From Cercophora sp. LCS_1 (lineage: Eukaryota; Ascomycota; Sordariomycetes; Sordariales; Lasiosphaeriaceae): DNA of 64,000 nt. Position numbers and translations under genes: made by a program. The notes beneath the pieces were generated by a model, which worked only from the letters and a program-made list of their open reading frames with translations, was not told the DNA's origin and did not search any database. The stretch is from the NCBI GenBank assembly GCA_036250225.1, contig JAPZLL010000009.1:1116001-1180000 (forward strand). Direction: 5' to 3'. Below, one piece after another: positions 1-13,300 of this stretch. Position 1 is the stretch's first letter; every line of letters begins with the position of its first letter.

Positions 1-1901
1 AATACATAGATAGGGTCACAATTCGGAGCGGTACCGTCTCCCTTGCACGACAGCCCCGACTCACAGCATCGTCACCGTCCACTTCTTGGCTCGGCTGTCA
101 GGCCGATCCTGCAGCGAAGATGGGCACGGACGCCCGGGGGATTCCATGCCAAGCAGCCCCACAAATCTGCCCGGAAGCAAAACCCCACGAGAGCTTCAGG
201 CATTGCCATACTTCTTCTCGCAGAGACCTTGGCTCCTTCTTGCAAAAATGATTTATCAGAAGACTTGCGGCGCCCCTTTTGAGTGCATAAAGAGTCCTTA
301 GGCTCTCTTGGTACAGAGTTGAGAAATTCGCAGGTTTCCACGCCATATCTGGGTAGCGACTTCTCTCGAGCATCTACAGAGGTTGCCCCGCTAGTGCTCA
401 GAATGGCCCGTCAAAGCCGTCTTCTCCAGACAACGTCCCGGGCCACACCATCCAAGGAACTACGTTGAGTAACTGCGTTGAGTTTCCATTCTAACATCGC
501 GGGAGATCTCGAATCTATTTTCGGTCGAATAAGCACCTTTGACTGTGTACATGGAGCCGTCAACCACCAAAGCGGCTTGTTCCCAGGTTGCGACCCAGCG
601 AGCTCGATTTGAACCTTTGGATTCTGTCTTCTTCTGTTCTACACCCCACGACTTGAACATGTACTAGGCCCAACTAAAGAATCCCGCGTTCCACGATTGA
701 CCAACTCATTCCCACCTCGCTTCACGTTGAGGAACGATGAGTCCGGAGCAGAGCTCTACGGCGCCAGCACAGCAACTGATTCGTGCCTGGGAGTGAGACC
801 TGCATGGGTACCTTACCTAGCTCTTCCACCCCATATTCAGGGTCCTATCGATGTTGGCATTCGTCGACAACATCGAGATGACTCCGCGCTCGCTCTGGGA
901 CTGGCCAACCCCGGATGAGTCCAGCCCACGGATTGCCAAATGGCAGTGAGCTGTCTTTGTAGGGCTTGCTAGAGGCAGCATTGGGAGCATCGGGGGGCAT
1001 GATGCATGTCCCAGCTGCGAGCCTCAGTGGCTGTTGTACCAGACGCGGGGTGAGGGATGAAATGAGTGGAAGAGCGTATGCCATTTTCTGTCCGGGGCCG
1101 TCAGGTTAGACGAATGCCACAGCATCGCGGCCCAAACGAGTTTGGTAACCCACTTGAGCCGGGCCGTGGTTGGAAGACGGCCTCGCACGCCGTTGCTGGG
1201 GCCGGCCTCTACCGACCTACGGCCATGCGACACGCAGGTGCGGCTTTTGGCGACCGTTTGCTGGATGCAAGCCCTCAGGAAACTCCCCGATCCCCGCATT
1301 CGACGAAACGAAACGAAACCCAGAACGCCAAGAGAACCGCGGCTATCGACGCATCTGCTCTTGCTCTCGGTCACTGGTACCCAGCCAAGTTCGTCGTCGC
1401 TTGTACTCTGCCCATCTTTGGCCTCTGGTTTGCTGGCAGTTGCACGGCACCGGGTTGGGGATACGCGAGCGGCGATTTCTATTGGGGCTGAGCAAAAATG
1501 TGCCGGCGAATGGGATCATGACGCTGCCCTCTCCCCGGGATGCCAGGGCGCGAGAACGCAGAAACGGCAAGGCACTCCCGCCGCTCGCCTCGACTTGTGC
1601 CCACCGAGGGTGGGCTCACATGGCAGCACCCCGAGCGCACTTAAACAAGGCCTTGTGCCTCGACGCCCCCTCGCGTCGCCGCGGTCGATTTTCTCCTGGT
1701 TTCGTTCTACACACCAAACCATTGGCATCCTCGACTGGTATGTCGAATGTTTCCATACCTTGCACGTCGCCCTCGACCCGCACTTATACGCCACCATTGA
1801 TGGTGTTATAACTTTCCGGCCGTCTGCATTCTCCAAGTAGATTGGCCTTTAGCTCCCAAGCTTCCTCTTCACACGTCGACTTTGTATGGGATTTTGCTGT
1901 C
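1..1901. other. Gene-free stretch upstream of the lipase gene
   Basis: No reading frame here looks like a protein. The longest (1142-1840, +) is arginine/proline-rich, has no motif and overlaps equally long frames in other phases. The last few hundred bases are presumably the lipase promoter and 5' leader. The 3' end of a gene outside the window could lie at the left edge, but nothing shows it. Confidence 0.5.
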
Positions 1902-3895
1902 ATGGGGTGGTTCACTCGATCGAAGAAGCCGAAGAAGGAGTCGTCCCCTTCAAGAGAGCAGAAATGGGGCCCTTCACACTACAAACCGAGACCGCCGCCG
2001 CCACCGAGCCATGCTCAGAATTGGTACGCCGGTGATCCGTATGCCCTCCCGCCTCCACAGCCAATTGGCCTACTCCCTCCGCCTCCGGGATGGTCACCAC
2101 CATCATCCCCGTATCAACAGCCGAGCGCTTACCCGGCACCGATTGTGGTGAATCAGCATCACTACTATCTCGGCCCGCCTCCTCCATCACCACCGCAAGC
2201 TGCGAGCCAGCCGTTGAGCAATTGCCCTGCGAGCAAGTTGAATCTGGGATCAGTGCTTGACTTGGCCAAGGAGATGTGCCCTGGGGCCAGCACGGTTATC
2301 AACTCGATTGACAACAGCGTTCAGCCGTTGCAAGATTGTGGCACGCAGTTGCTCAACCAGAGCGCGGCCCTCTTCGATCAGATATCCGATCGTTTCAACA
2401 ATGTCATGACCCTGATTGATGGAGATCGTTACGTCGGCAACGAGAAAGATCTGTTCGTCTGGCAACCAGCACCGGGCCAGTCTCCGGCACCCAACTCGCC
2501 GTCAGTAACGACCGTGGGCGACAAAGGGCTTGCGGCGAAAGCCAAGCAGAAGCCGCGTCCAAGGGACCACCCCAAGGGCCAAACGACAGCTGTTGCGGCA
2601 TCGGTGATTTCCGGCAACTTCTTTGCGAAGGTCGAGTTGTATGCAAACTCAAAGTTGCCCATGGACCTGCCTCCTTTGCGACTGTGAGTTGGGTCTTGCA
2701 ACATCATTGACAAGCAACTGACAAATATCCAGCTACATCCCGACATACCCTCTTCTCTGTCTCGCGGCGCAGTACTCGGACCGCGTCTACGACCGGCCAG
2801 TCGGCGCCGAGAAGCATGCGCATGTGGACGCCGACTGGAAAACCGGGTCAAAGGCCATGGTCATCAAGTCAGTTCCCATGGACTACATGAACACCATCGT
2901 ATTTGCCATCCGTGGCACAGCCACTTTTATGGACTGGGCGGTGAATCTCAATACCGCCCCGACGTCCCCGACCGGTTTCTTGGTACGTCTGAAGCAAAGC
3001 GCGCCCGGAACAAGCAACTAACGAGATCTAGGACGACCCGGGCAACCTCTGCCATGCCGGGTTCCTCAACGTAGCGCGCAAGATGGTTGCACCTGTAGCA
3101 CGCCGTCTACGCCAACTACTCGAGGAAGATCCTAGCAGATCATCATACTCCCTGCTCATCACCGGACACAGTGCCGGCGGTGCAGTTGCAGCCCTTCTCT
3201 ACAGTCATATGCTGGCGACATCCAAAGCCGCCATGAGTGAGCTTAACACGCTCACAGGATGTTTCAAACGGATACATTGTATCACTTTCGGCACGCCACC
3301 CGTGAGCCTGATTCCTTTGTCTAAACCGGACGACTTGGAAAGTCGGCCATACCTCAAGAAGAGCCTGTTCTTGAGCTTCCTCAACGAAGGCGACCCCGTA
3401 GCGAGAGCAGACAAGGCATACGTCAAGAGTCTCCTCGAGCTTTTTGCGGCGCCAACACCAGGTTCTGAACCCAGCAAGAAGGCAGTGAGCACTCTCGTTA
3501 CAACCTCGAGTGACAAGAAGAAAGCGCCCAAGGAAAAGAGCTCAAAATCATCATTGGGGTCCTCGAAATCGAGCAAGTCGACGAAGAGCCCCAAACCTTC
3601 GTCGACAGGAACCAGCAGCAAAACGAAGCCGGCAGCGCCAGTTTGGCAAGTGCCGCACAGCGCGCTGAGCAGCGCGGGACGCATCGTGGTGTTACGGTCC
3701 GGCGACCCCAAGGCGAGGCTCAAGGGGAAGAAGACGGTTGAGGAGCGGCTCAACGAAGGCGTCGTCGCACACATCGCGACAGACGAACAACTTCGAAAAG
3801 TGGTCTGGGGCGACCCTGTCTGCCACGTTATGAGGTTGTACGCTGGGAGGATTGAAACACTGGCCGTGGGCGCTGTTACCGCCAGAGGCTACTGA
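1902..3895 (+). CDS. Class 3 (fungal) lipase-domain protein, three exons
   Basis: The model is join(1902..2683, 2733..2982, 3032..3895), giving 631 residues. Both introns are 49 bases with GT/AG ends and keep the frame. The ATG at 1902 (MGWFTRSKK) is preferred over an in-frame ATG 60 bases upstream, because the protein then begins with a basic, proline-rich low-complexity region. After about residue 260 comes an alpha/beta-hydrolase fold: the IRGTATFMDW strand-turn, the nucleophile elbow GHSAGG (Ser near base 3170), a candidate catalytic Asp in GDPVARAD and a candidate His in CHVMRLY. The region between the last two holds a Ser/Lys-rich insert of roughly 60 residues. No signal peptide is evident, so an intracellular acylglycerol or ester hydrolase is likely. 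The substrate cannot be read from sequence. The family (Lipase_3) is secure. Confidence 0.9.
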
Positions 3896-4303
3896 GGATA
3901 TGACTTGATGACTTATGATGATGATGACGCATCACCGCGGCGCTGGAAACAGTCCAAGACGTCGCTTTATGACCCGGAGTTTATGGTTTCGTGGGATGAT
4001 ACCAGGTTTGGATTTTCTCACCTTGGACGGTCGGAAGTGGTCTTGTACTTCTGGTCGGAAAATACATACACTTGGAAATATCACTTCGCTCCTCTTCACC
4101 CTTTGTGACCCTGTAGAGCCCGTGACGTTTCCGTCGTTAGGGGTAGTGATTTAGCCGACAGGGGCTGGCCGATGACGGGATCCCCAAGCTTCGCATCTCG
4201 ACCCCGCCAAAGCTACCCCGCCACGATTCATCCCCGTCGGAGGAATTTCTACCTACCCCATTTGCCCAACCTCGTCAGGTACAGACGAACTAAATCTGCA
4301 GAA
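3896..4303. other. Short intergenic stretch
   Basis: This holds the 3' flank of the lipase gene and the promoter of the DUF89 gene, both on the plus strand. No coding signal is visible. Confidence 0.5.
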
Positions 4304-6017
4304 ATGGAGTACGAAACGAAGACACGTAGGCGCACGATCAGACCCTTGCCAAGTGCAAAAAGCTGATGGGCACTTGTAGCGGCCTACTCGACGGGCGACC
4401 CGACCTCGTTCGCCTATACCACGGCCAGGAAGCGATGGCCCATTATTATTGTGAGCCATTTGACGTGGCAACGGCGCGCCAACACAGCCGACTGATGAAC
4501 CCCTGCAGACTCAAGCCATTGACGATGCCTACCGAACCGTATCCACGTGCGACGACCCCGAGAAGCTTGAGGAGGGCAAGAAGATTGTCGAGAAGTTGGC
4601 GCGCCTTAAGTACGAGGTCCAACACGACCGAGAGCTTGTGTACGTCGCTCCATGTGATACGATCCAAACCCAACCAGGGAAAACGCTGACACGCGGAAAA
4701 GCCCGATCGACGACGATGGCTATCCAGACGTGGCCATCTACAACAAGGAGCTCGAGCAACTAGGCAACCCGACCTGGCTCAACGTCTCCTGGCTCTACTG
4801 CGAATGCTACCTTTTCCGGTTCGTTCCCGCTCCCGCGTACACTAGCAAAGCAGAAGAGCACAAGTTTACATGCTGTGTGTCCTAGACGAATCAGCGCCTT
4901 TTTCCATCTCACCAAGCACTGGAAGAACTACGATGTCTTTGCGCGCCAAAAGATCAAGACCTTCCGCTCCTCACGGCCCGCCGTCATCGAACTCGCCGCC
5001 CGCTACAAGGATCTCATCATTCAATTGCGCGCGGCTCAGACGAAAGGCACCCCCGAGGATGAGGAGGCAGAGAGGATCCTGTTTATGGAGATGTGCGAGA
5101 TCTGCCTTTGGGGCAACGCCACTGATCTGTCGCTGCTGACGAGTCTCACGTACGAGGACATTCAGAAGCTGCAGGGTTCCGAGGCGCGCAAGGCCGCCGA
5201 GAAGAACATCCTTGTCAACGACCTACCCGCTGCGTTTGAGCTCTTGCTGGCGGCCAAGAAGGCCGGGGCAAAGGAGCGGCGCGTTGATATTGTGCTGGAT
5301 AACGCGGGGTTCGAGCTATATGTCGACCTGGTTTTGGCTGGGTATCTTCTGTCAGCTGGGCTTGCCACGACCGTGGTGTTGCACCCAAAGTCGATTCCCT
5401 GGTTTGTGTCGGATGTGTTGGTCAGCGACTTTGCGTCGCTGCTCAATGCACTGGCCAGCCCGCGTCACTTTTACGAGACGCCGACGGAGGACGACTCGCT
5501 CCAAGGAAAGACGCCGGAGAAACTGTCCGAGGGGGAGGTGGAAGATTTGGAGTTCTTGTTCCAGGAGTGGAGCGGTTTCCATGCTGAGGGCCAGCTCGTG
5601 CTGAGGCCGAATCGGTTCTGGACGCACCCTGGGAGCTTTTGGCGGCTGCCACATGAGAAGGAATTATTTGAGGACCTGAAGACCGCTGAGTTGGTGGTCT
5701 TCAAGGGTGATTTGAACTATCGGAAGCTCGTTGGTGATGTGAGTCTCGATTACGCCGAGAAAAGGGGTGATGCTAACAAGGAGCAGGCGAACTGGGACCC
5801 CACGACGCCGTTTACTACGGCTATCGGGCCGCTTGGGTCGGGATCTGGTGTCAACATTCTGAGCTTGCGCACTTGCAAAGCAGACGTTGTCGTGGGGCTG
5901 AAGCCTGGTGAGGATGAGGAGCTCAAGAAGACCGAGGATGGAGGTGGCGACAGCGGGGCGAGGAAGTGGGCGTGGAATGGCAAGTGGGCTGTGTGCTCAT
6001 TTTCTAAGGGGAAGTAA
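4304..6017 (+). CDS. DUF89 / ARMT1-type damage-control phosphatase, six exons
   Basis: The model is join(4304..4325, 4380..4450, 4509..4639, 4702..4818, 4886..5738, 5787..6017), 474 residues. It starts with MEYETKTPAYSTGDPTSFAY, the usual N-terminus of fungal homologues. Joining the exons restores a continuous domain: TARKRWPIIITQAIDDAY, NPTWLNVSWLYCECYLFRR, DIVLDNAGFELYVDL and FKGDLNYRKLVGD. The DNAGFE and GDLNYRKL motifs carry the metal and phosphate-binding Asp, Asn and Lys of the family. Characterised members (yeast YMR027W, human ARMT1) are cobalt/nickel-dependent phosphatases that remove damaged sugar phosphates such as fructose-1-phosphate. A carboxyl-methyltransferase activity was also claimed for the human protein. 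The last intron (5739-5786) is 48 bases with no stop, so unspliced RNA would also be open. GDANWDPTTPF across that junction supports splicing. Confidence 0.92.
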
Positions 6018-6424
6018 TGTTGCAATCGGCCTGTGATGTGCGGTAAACTTCTAGACGTTGACTGGCGAAGGAAATGATATGTTTTTGAACATGTATGTCG
6101 TCAGCTCCGCCTATCAAGGTCTGTGATTCAGGATGAAAGTTGACCAAATACCATCCCACAGAGGCCGGATACATTATCTTTTCACATGCGATGCCAGAAT
6201 TCCAGCATGAAAAAGGTCATCACAAAACGCCATTGGCTCCTGAGGATGGGTGGGTAGTCAGCAGAATTTTCATTCACTTCTGCCTCCCAAGTTGAACCGA
6301 ATAGATCTTCCAGCTCTCGAACTACTTCTTTCGCCAAATCGCTCCCTGAACGCCATGATCACGCAGATCACCATGTCCTTGAAGCGGGCCACGTCCAGAG
6401 GCATCCCAGAAAGCAACCCTCAGC
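6018..6424. other. Convergent 3' flanks
   Basis: This lies between the ends of the plus-strand DUF89 gene and the minus-strand cysteine-rich gene. No gene or strong terminator structure is seen. Confidence 0.5.
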
Positions 6425-6683
6425 TCAAAGCTCAATCCTCATCTCCTCCTTAACATCCTCAATCGCCATGACCACGTCGTCCCTCTCCTTCCCCTTGGGC
6501 GACTCAGGTGTCTTGGGTGACTTGAGCGACTTAGGCGACGAGCTAGGAGTAGCAGTCCAGTCCTTGATAGTTGGATCGTAAACTGGAATTGGTGGGAACT
6601 CTGCCACGGTCAGTCAGTTGTTCGTCCAACTCCCGCCATCCATCCCTCCTTTGTCAGGGGGCCCCAATATTTATATTTACCAT

Positions 6684-6758
<75 letters not shown>

Positions 6759-7326
6759 AAGAGAGGGGGATCGACTCACCATAAGCAACACACCCCTCAC
6801 AAACCACATGCTTGCAAACCTTTGCCCTAACACCCTTCTTCCCATCACACGTAGCCTCCCTGTTCGGACCCCCCTCACACTGGCAGCACAACCAGACCCG
6901 CCGCGTCCGCTCGTAGTGGCAGTCCTCACGCGCGCAGACGAGGGTTTCATCCCTGGTTTTGAAGACGCGCTGCCTGTCGCAGGGGATATGCTCGCGGCGA
7001 AGTAGGCGCTTGATGGAGCGGTTCTGTGGGTCGAAGGTGGTTGAGTGTGCGCGGTGGCGGGCACGGGTGGGCGACCCAGACGGCGATGATGAGAGGGAGA
7101 ACCGGCGTTGGTGAGTATTGCTGCTACCGCTGGGGGTTGATACGGTGTTGTTGCTGGGTCCTGCGGCATTGCTGTTGGCAGGCTTCGAGGAGGAAGCCAC
7201 AGAGGGAGAGGGCTGGGTTTGGATGTGGCGGATGACGATGATGTCTTTGATGATGGACTTGTCACAGTGGGACCAGGTGCGACGGGTGTGGCCGCAGCGG
7301 TGGTTTGTTATGGAGAGGATGCACAT
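6425..7326 (-). CDS. Small cysteine-rich protein, paralogue 1 (two exons)
   Basis: The model is complement(join(6425..6600, 6780..7326)), 240 residues. The N-terminus MC-x8-CGH-x4-W-x2-C is the same as in the protein at 17929 (paralogue 3). A Ser/Pro-rich linker follows, then the core W-x-C-C-x-C-x2-G-x-N-x4-C and C-x-H-x2-C-x2-C (VWLCCQCEGGPN, CKHVVCEGC). This core also occurs at 13609 and 17929. The Cys/His spacing suggests a zinc-binding fold, but I do not recognise a named family. Exon 2 gives a Ser/Pro/Lys tail (SPKSLKSPKTPESPKGKE). The 179-base intron is unusual because it contains a long CT tract in the sense direction. There is no signal peptide, so it is probably intracellular. The function is unknown. 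Confidence 0.72.
6687..6764. repeat. (GA)n microsatellite inside an intron
   Basis: About 33 GA dinucleotides followed by a short GAAA section. On the transcribed (minus) strand this is a CT tract inside the intron of the cysteine-rich gene, starting about 15 bases after the donor. Read as protein it gives Arg-Glu or Ser-Leu repeats, which are not genuine. Confidence 0.95.
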
Positions 7327-10300
7327 TTTGCTTGTCTGTCTCTAGATGGTTGACGGCCTCAGGTTGATTAAGAGGGTTGGCGGTTCCGGCGGTGCACCGA
7401 GGGAAGTGGTAATGGCCTCGGAGAAAAACAAGAGCAGGATCTGAAGTTGTTAAACGTTTTGGCAGTGGACAAGATAGAGACCCGCTTCTTTTCTTGCTAC
7501 TTGACAAGGTAAGATGGCTTCAGGTGGGCGGCGCGTATAATTGACTGTGATGAGCAGGTTCTTGGTGTTTTCGCAAGTCGGCCGTTGTCTGATATGGGAC
7601 ATGAAGGTACCCGCTGGACATTGAGGCGCGGGACAATCGCGAATCAAGGACACGGCTCGTCAAATTGGGCCTCTTTGAGTTGGGAAAATTGAATGGAAGG
7701 GGCAGGAATATGGTCTAGCGGGCCAATTTGGACGGCCTCTTGACCTCGGTTTCGGCCTGGAGGAGAACCGGAACTAAGCAAACGACCCGAGAAACTCTGT
7801 TCTCCGCAACTAACTGCACTTATCACTCCCACGGTGTATCTTAAGACGGCATATGAGATGGTAGGTGGCCTCAGGAACCAGCTGGTTGCTTCGTTTCCTT
7901 TGGCTACACAAAATCGTGAAGTTCTGACACGGTACACAGCTCATCACCTTAGAGTAAAAACAAGTGTTAACTCACACGCTTTGTGCATGTTGTAGACGGT
8001 CGATGGCATATTTATCATCCCTAAGTTACAGGTTCGCCCTTCTTTCTTCTAATCACAACCAATTTAACTTGTCGGCAGATGAGTGAAATCTTTCAGACAA
8101 GCCGCCCTTGTTTTCAGCGGAAAGGGAGAAGAAGCCTCCTCGAGGGGGGGGTTTTTATACTCGCTGAAAAGTGGATACACCCTGAGAGGGAAGGAACAAA
8201 CAATCACGAAGGCTCGTAGTTTCAGATCTTGATTGCGAGCGTGGCTTCTGTTGAACACCGCCTCGCCGGCTTAGAGAGAACCGCAAGGTTGTCTTGTGCG
8301 GCGGAGGATTGAAATAGTTTCAACTCTAACGAAGCCAGGACCTGCTAAACTCGCAGGGCGTGATCCGGTGTGTTTTAATCGTCCCATAACCCCAAATGAG
8401 TAGGTGGCATTCGCGTGTATTGCATGGGAAGTGATTGACCAAGTTGGATGTCTTAAATGGCAAAAGGTGCTCTCTGCAACGGACTGACCAAGGGTAAGGG
8501 GATTCGGAAAGTTACCAATGCCTCAGCACCACCAATCCACCATCCGAGGAGGAAGGTGCGAGACATGGGTTAGGTGAAGGACGAAAAACGGCCGGCCACC
8601 TCTCAGTGTTTCAACATCAAGCCGACTCTCGAGTTGAGTCAGACGGCGACAACATGGTGTGGAGGTTTTGAAATCCGACTCTCGTGTTCTACACCGCAAG
8701 TTGCTCAACCAACGAAAGCGCTTGGGTGAGTTGCCGGCCGTTGAAAGTGACTGACGTCTTGTCTTGGCTGACGTCCGTCGCGGCTGCCAACCGCGAGTGA
8801 GTGACCTCGGATTTAGACGCTATCGAGTTTGTCAATGGCAGCGTCAGCCTGCTTAATCCGGGTTCAAACTCCGCTTTTTTTTTCCTAGTGAGGGCTTATT
8901 GGTATGCTGACACACCGCAGCATATGGGGGAGGTCAGGTGCGTAGCACTGCTGACAATGAAACGGACAGCCGCATCTAGTGTCAGTGATTCGTTGTCAGA
9001 CATCCATGGACGCTCTTTCCTCACTCAGAGACCTGCGTCTTCAGCCTGTCCTTAGCGCCCAATGACAGCCGAGTCCTTTTGAAACCAGAGCTGCCACGAG
9101 ACAGAGTTCAACAGCAGTGGGCCGCAAACGTTACCCGGCCAGCTGCCGTCCTGTCCCGAGAGATGGAATGTGGGGCGGGAAAGAGTGGAAGGGAGTCTGC
9201 CACCCGTGCTTCCCATCTCGTTTGATTCTCGGTGTTGAGATTGAATATGGAAAAAGGAACAGACCTCTTGCGCCAACAACTGTCCTGTGTAGCATTATCC
9301 ATCCCTCTCTCTCCGGCATCTGATCTAATGGGAGATATGGTGTGCCTCCTGGTGTCCGCGCAGACGACACACCCGGTTCCGAGTAATCTTCACTTTCAAA
9401 ATGTGGCGGGTGGTCGTTGACATTCTTTTTCCCTGTGGGTGACACCGCAGTCGGCCTGGCCTGCATTGGCGCTGCATCGTGACTCGGATGCAGGCGGGAA
9501 GCTGCATCCATGAGTCGTTTTCAGACTCTTTGCCGCGGCGGTCCGAATCTCTTCCCACTTGGCATTGCCGTGCTGCTATTCCCAACCCGCATTACTGTCA
9601 ATGCTTTGCCTTCTTGGCTCGTGGTAGGTGAAGCGGTGTTGCAAAGCCGGATCCCGGATAGCCGGGTGGGTGTATCAACCTCATACCGATTTTGTCCAAC
9701 AACCGCCGCGAAGGGCATCACAGCTCGCGGTGAGTTGGTGGTCAGCGGACAATACAGCTTGACAGTACTTTCTGGGCATGCTAAATCTCCGCCTCCATCA
9801 TCAAGACCAACATGTGAGAGCATTTAAACTTGACATACATGCAAGACACGCTTTTTTTTTACAACATGTCTCGGTGGGATTGTGCAAAGGGCTTTTCCCA
9901 GCTGCATATGTAGATTACCTCCGTGTTGTGTCTCAAACTCTCAGCCACCGCATTGGACATGAGGTGCAAAAACCCCCAAGACCTGATCCATGTTCCCGTC
10001 GGAATGGCGACGTTGCCGCTCTTTGCTTTTGACCCTGGTCGCGCATCATCTTGGCAGACGATGGACGAGCCCCTTTCCAAACAACACTTGCATCCAGGGT
10101 AGCATCGGTCGGGAGTGGCTCAGTCTCCGTGCTACATGCCCTTTTGGCACCTCCATGAACTTGTTTACACCTGTCACACTCTGCAGTTGTCAAAATCAAA
10201 CAATCACCGTTTGTTGCAGTGTTGATGTTACTGAGATCACACAGCTGTTAAACGGAAGATATCGATCTGCAGTCATTTGTTTACCTATAACAGGGCTATA

Positions 10301-13300
10301 GCTGACGCTAAGAATAGTACAATCCAAATACTTGAAACCCGGGCGATCGCCCAGTTTCCGTAGTTATTCTAGGAAGCGGGTGGAAAAAAAACCACAGCGA
10401 TCAAAAAAGCCCAGGTATCCGCGATAAAACGGATTGAGCAAAAAGTAGCGACACGGCAAACTTGTGATACGACCAAACGAAAGTGCCTGGCTGAGACAAG
10501 GCTGATTATTTATCAGGAGAATCATGTCATAATGCAGTCATAATTAAAGGGCAAAGTTAGAAATGCCCTGGTGATCAAGCGTCAGAAAGCTAGGAGGCGA
10601 AAAAGAAGATGCGAGGAAAATACCGCTTGTCCTCCCACACCCGGCTGCCAATGAGTGACAAAAAACGCCGACGTGATACCAATCCCTGCTCTCGGGACTG
10701 GAGGCTGAGTCGAAGAGGACCAGAGGACCAGAGGACCAACACCCTGTCTACTTGTGACAGCAAGTGTCGGTGATGTCAGAGCCATGCAGTCCCCACGTGC
10801 GTTGTCTCCTAATGTTGCCCATTTGAGTGATCATCGCCAGGGACTCGGCAACGGATGACCTGTAGAGGGAAGGCGTCGAGAAGGGCTAGAGAAGCACTGC
10901 CCCGCGGTTAAGTGTCGACGCTAGGCCGTGGGATAGGCGATGTGGTGTGCCAGGGGTAGATCTTGCATCCATGTTCATCGCCGATGCATTCGGCTGGGGC
11001 CGAGAGGAGCAAGAGGGGGAAGAAGCTAAGACATCGCGACCCCCGGCACTTTCATGCACAAGGAGGGGTGGGGAGGGGTCCTCGGGTGAGGGATGCATGG
11101 ATGGATTTGGATGGAAGCTGGACTGGTGACTGGCCGATGTCCGTTGGTCTCAGTTTCTGAGCTCTTCCGACATGTACACCGGATATGGGATCAATGGCGC
11201 GCGCCGGCCTACGAGGGAAAGTGCTTGACAGCATTTAGATGCGGTGACGACGATGAGTGTCTGGTCAGCCTCAGTTGGGTGGGTCTTGGCGTTTTGGGCC
11301 GGCATGTGCGGTCCACGACAATCACCAAAGATCTGATAAGCCACTCCCCATCACACCGAAAGGGCCGGGAGTCAAACGCTGCTTTTGCGGGTTGTGGAGG
11401 TTCTGAGGTGTTTTCCCGCTGTCTAGAGGTCATGGGTTGTTGTTTTTGAGACGTCGTAAGGTTCTGCGGTAAGGCCCGGAGGTGGCTGTGTCAGTGCCTC
11501 TTGCAGCAGATCATCCCTCATCCCCCACCCTCGAGCCCCACCCTCGAGACATCAACGCTCCAAAGTTGCGGAGTCGTTCGGTGTGCAAGCATTTGCAGGG
11601 AACCAAACAAGCGGGCCTTGGAACCCTTCTTTGCTTCTTCGCAGCTGGCATCGCGTGCGGGTGGTGCAGATCGGTGCAGAGCTCCGCCACAAGCCAAATG
11701 CCTGGCTTGTCGCATCTTCCGACCACGCCCGCATCAGCGAGGTTTGGGTAGACGAGGGAGGAGATGATGGCTTGTTGCCGTCGGGCGCTTTTCTCCCCCC
11801 GGCGCGGGTGCCATGGCGCGATGTGCGACCAGACCAGCGGGCCCGGGAAATGGGAATGGGAGCTGGAAATGAACATGGCGGTTTGCGTGCCACATGCACG
11901 CGTTACCGACAGAAGGGAATGTGGCACTGGGGGAGCATCCGGGGCTTGCGGAGGGCTTGCAGCGCCGAGCAGTCGGTGCTGATCTCGGCGCCGAGAACGA
12001 CGCAGACCTGGGTTTCTGGGCGCTGCCGGGGTGGGTGCTGAGCTCTCCAACATCAACACCACAGAGCCTCTTGACAGGCCCACCATGTCAGGTCGTCTAC
12101 TGCCGCCATGCGCGTCCCCGCGGTTCATCTCGCAAGCACGGCCCAGGTCGCGCGTCTGTCTGCAACCTTTTGGCCCATGCAAACAGCGGTTGGCCGTCGT
12201 CTGCAATTTTTTTGCCCCGCGACTAGGTTGGTGAGTGGGAACTGTCATGTCTCAGCTCTGTGTCACGCTTGTCTCGAGCGCTTCCTAGCACCTCCAGCCA
12301 CGGGTCTGCCACTGCTGCAGCACTGAAGCACTGGCCACGTTCTCAGAGCGTGGCTGCATACGATACGCAGACGCAATGCAACGGCACCTCGAGCAGGTGC
12401 CGGTCTGCCCCAAGGGTAGGTACACCGCACTACTGACGAGCCTCCCCTGGCCGCCCGCCATCCCATGCTGTCGGAAATGGTGCATACGCACGTGCCTGAA
12501 CAGATTGTGACACCGCCGGTCCGCTTGTAAGTGACGTTCCCACGTCCACGTCCGATGTCTTGGACGGTGGCGGGCAGACTATTGACAGCCAGACATCGGC
12601 ACCCCTCATCACCATGTACCCCATCTGCGCTATGGCGGCCACAACTGCCCCATTCTGCCATTCTGCCCTGGGGTAGGCCCTCCTCGCATGTCTCGTAGGC
12701 TCAGACACACCGGGCACACTGGGGCGGAGCTTTATGTAGGTTTGTCTCTTTTCGACGTGCCTCATGGGGGGAGACGGAGTCGACGTCCAGTGCGAGCTCG
12801 CGCCGAGGCTAGGATTCGAAGTCCGCCACCAGCAACCCCGCGATCGAAGAATCTACATATAAGAATGGCTGCCGTTGCATCCCTTTTGGGAAGAAGTGCC
12901 TGATCATCACCGGCATTCGACAGTCATCCCGCATCCCCTGCCGCCGTCAGCATCCCTGGCAGCTTCTCTTCCCCGATCCTAGACCTAGTCGGCGAGAACA
13001 GGCGAGGGATAGTGGGAGATCGTCAGACCCACAAGTCTTGTTCTTCGTCTCCACCGACCAACGCGACCCTAGCCGGCGCAGAATCCTCTCCCCCTCCCCT
13101 GCTGCCCCTCGAACTACACCGGCGCCTACCAGTTTTGTTGGGCATTGGCCATTGGCAAAGTACCATCATCTCCCAGTATGCGGTCCTCCTCCACCTCGCC
13201 CCGCAGTCCGTCATGGTACATATCTGATCGATCGCCGTTGTAGTTTCCCGCTCTCGCCTTCTCATTCTCGTCTACCTACCTACCTAGCCAGCCTACCTAC

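Noticed and set aside
1142..1840. 232-codon plus-strand ORF upstream of the lipase
   Set aside because: Arg/Pro-rich, no domain, overlapped by equally long frames in other phases; typical of GC-rich promoter sequence.
3205..3774. 189-codon minus-strand ORF
   Set aside because: Antisense shadow of lipase exon 3.
6571..7005. ORFs encoding Arg-Glu or Ser-Leu dipeptide repeats
   Set aside because: Translation of the (GA)n microsatellite, which lies in an intron.
8858..8890. GGGTTCAAACTCC followed by T10, a possible tRNA 3' end
   Set aside because: The T-stem does not pair properly and there is no A box or acceptor strand upstream.
11511..12248. 245-codon minus-strand ORF in the gene-poor region
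   Set aside because: Biased composition, no motif or exon partners, and several overlapping frames of similar length on both strands.
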